NCBI RefSeq assembly: GCF_001039355.2
Contig: NW_019775534.1
Coordinates: 243,876 to 301,582 of the forward strand
Source: Lingula anatina
Taxonomy: Eukaryota > Brachiopoda > Lingulata > Lingulida > Lingulidae
Reading direction: 5' to 3'
Length of the DNA stretch: 57,707 nucleotides
Below, in pieces: positions 55,731 through 57,707 of this stretch (within the stretch, counting starts at the first letter, position 1; every line of letters starts with the position of its first letter). The notes under the pieces are model-generated. The model had not been told where the DNA came from. It did no database searches and was given only the letters and a program-made list of their open reading frames with translations. The position numbers and the translations under genes are program-made.

Positions 55731-57301
55731 ACACACAGATAAAATAAAAAAGACTAGCAAGAGAATATTTTATCGCCATGACAGTTTTAATTCCTCTGTA
55801 TGATTAAAATGAATGAAAATGAAGTGAAAAGTGCCACTTTTAATCAGTATTGATTTTCATTAAAAGCCATCTTTGTCATATTTCATCATTTAGTAGTTGC
55901 AACAAACTTGTCTTGCAGTGCAGAACTATAATGATTCATAAGAATGAGACACGACTGGCGAATATTATATTAACTGACCAAAACTTGGGTAATACTATTG
56001 ATTGAGTGACCAAGCTTAGCAGTGACTAAATTAATTGCCGACCAAATCTTCAATATTAAAATATTGGTTTATGTTATAGTGGCTGACTAATATGTATTGT
56101 ATGTAGTTATTTTTCAATTTGCTGTGCGAAAGCTCTCTGTGGTTCTAAGTAATTAATATACTGACCAAAATATCAATATGAATTATTTATCGATATAGTA
56201 GTGACTGAATAGATGCTGGATGCAGCTAAGCTTTTCTGTCAACTGTGACTAGGTACCGTGTGAGGTAAATAAGTGATTGAAAAATAATGACATGTATGAC
56301 AATCCAACACTTAGCCCTAATAAAAAAATGAAAAAAAAATTGCTCTTTTGTTGAGAGATGTGAAGAGGTTCAGTAATATCACGGGGAAATAAAACATTTA
56401 ATAGTTTTATATTAAAATTTAGATTTTTATCTAAGAAAATTATATTCAGGTGTGGCACCAGATGGTCAAACTGGATATCAGGCTAATAAGCTTGCTAAAA
56501 ACTATTCATAATCACCAAAGAAATCTTAATATTAAGATTTAATGCATTTCTCCTAATATATTTATCTTTTAGATTTGTGTATTTTTCTCTGTAGTCCTAA
56601 AAAAAGTGAGAAACTTAAAAGTTACAATGGTGGTTTTATGTCTGGCATTGTATCTAAAGAGGCTCTCATTTGACTTTTTTCTAGCTGCAGTCTTTGTATG
56701 AAAAAAGGTACCTTGCACAAAGAATTAATATAATCACACTTGAAATCTAAATATTATGGACAATGACTTAATGCAGTCCTCCCAGGAGGTTCCTACATTT
56801 TTATTTTACACTTTGGTTTTATTAAACCACATCTGTTGGTGTTTTTTCAGTGCCCAGGGGGTTATGCTTTTGTCTCGCCATTGCTTTTTCACCACAAGAG
56901 ACTGGATGTTCGTTCTTCTGTTGGACATTTCCTTGTGATTGACATGTTTTAGAAGTTTTGCAGTAGATACTCACTGAATTGTATTTTTCTCATTGTGATA
57001 ACTTTTATATAAAGACATAACTTATAACAGATATTATAAATTTATTATAAATAAGTGTTGGGTTTTTTTATTTGCCAAGTATGGTATTTCAGTTGAGTCA
57101 TGCTAGCATAATTTTTACTATTTGGTAATAGATCATTTACTTGTGTCTAAGATAAAAAATAACAGATTATCTAAAACATTTTCTGCATTCTGTGTGTTTC
57201 AAAGTACTCTTCCCCTTGTCATGCAGTTGCTGCATTGCTTCAAGAACTCTCTTGGGGGTTTCTTTCTTCTTTCTTATTCATTCTTGGTAGACAACACTAT
57301 G

Positions 57302-57513
57302 GCTGTATTCCCAGAGTTTTTAGATCGATCTATCCCCGCGGGGAGTCTCACTAGATTACTGTCAGATAATCTGGCTTAAATGTCCGTCCCGCCTACTACA
57401 AGCTGTAAGGGGGTAATTAACTTTCGAGTCCGCCCGGCTGACAGCTATTTAGCGTGAACCCCCAGGGAGTTAGGTCGATCTAAAGTAGGTCGATCTAATC
57501 TATGGAAATGGGG
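57302..57513. mobile_element. MITE family A copy 5, flanked by 30-bp direct repeats
   Basis: GTATTCCCAGAGTTTTTAG at the left and TCTATGGAAATGGGG at the right are the inverted ends; the interior is in reverse orientation to copy 1. The host sequence 57272-57301 is repeated exactly at 57514-57543. Confidence 0.85.
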
Positions 57514-57619
57514 TCTTATTCATTCTTGGTAGACAACACTATGAGGTTATTTCTTCTGTCATAAGAGGTAGAGAGCTGTCTTGGGGATTCTTTCAGCTGT
57601 CATATTAATATGTGGTAGA

Positions 57620-57636
57620 CCGGGGGGGGGGGGGGG
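57620..57636. repeat. Poly-G run
   Basis: About 16 G near the right edge of the window. Confidence 0.9.
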
Positions 57637-57707
57637 TCTTTTTTCTTTTCATGCCACCAGTTAAAAGGGGGGCAAGTTTTCGGGTTTTTGTTTGTTTTCG
57701 GGATTTT

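Larger units (their letters stand above)
53460..57707 (+). other. NKAIN intron 1 (part), no further exon seen
   Basis: AT-rich sequence with a degenerate CTGTTAACTC repeat (about 54180-54400), a possible small TIR element at about 55603-55730 (TGGGTGAAA / TTTCACCCA ends), and MITE A at 57302-57513. No NKAIN exon 2 was recognised. Confidence 0.5.

Overview
This is a eukaryotic, animal nuclear window: AT-rich, with GT-AG introns of roughly 60 bp to 4 kb, many microsatellites, small non-autonomous DNA transposons, and a few assembly gaps (N runs at 19682-19706, about 30689-30712, and single Ns at 14842 and 45948). No bacterial-style operons, CRISPR arrays, rRNA or convincing tRNAs were seen. The protein families point to a bilaterian invertebrate. 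A lophotrochozoan such as a mollusc is a guess from overall genome style and is not proven.

Six protein-coding genes could be rebuilt exon by exon, with splice phases that close in frame. They alternate strictly in strand: TTC39C-like (-, 13990 to 3037), GGT7-like (+, 14281 to 23884), LIPT1 (-, 29935 to 26623), SNRNP40 (+, 30514 to 35022), ASPH (-, about 46500 to 38377, first exon not found) and the first coding exon of an NKAIN-family gene (+, 53406 to 53459, running off the right edge). The layout is therefore head-to-head pairs sharing short promoter regions (TTC39C/GGT7, 290 bp between start codons; LIPT1/SNRNP40, 578 bp; ASPH/NKAIN, several kb) separated by tail-to-tail pairs.

The genes do not form one pathway: a TPR protein, a membrane-anchored gamma-glutamyltransferase-like protein lacking catalytic residues, a mitochondrial lipoyltransferase, a U5 snRNP WD40 protein, an ER 2-oxoglutarate aspartyl/asparaginyl hydroxylase, and a Na,K-ATPase-interacting membrane protein. 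SNRNP40-ASPH-NKAIN looks like an ancestral neighbourhood. From memory, human NKAIN1 lies next to SNRNP40 and human NKAIN3 near ASPH.

The most unusual structure is a recurrent class of tandem duplication spanning exon-intron boundaries. In the TTC39C gene a 39-bp unit (24 exon + 15 intron bases) carrying a 5' splice site is repeated 26 times, and a 58-bp unit (30 exon + 28 intron bases) carrying a 3' splice site is repeated 17 times in an alternating A/B pattern. In the GGT7-like gene a 3' splice site with the start of its exon is repeated six times and a 5' splice site twice. The 39-bp array has no stop codon in the exon's frame, so use of alternative donors would add 13-residue blocks in frame.

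The rest is intron and intergenic sequence with several MITE-like families (one inserted inside another), a PIF/Harbinger-like 535-bp element with a TTA target-site duplication, and simple repeats.
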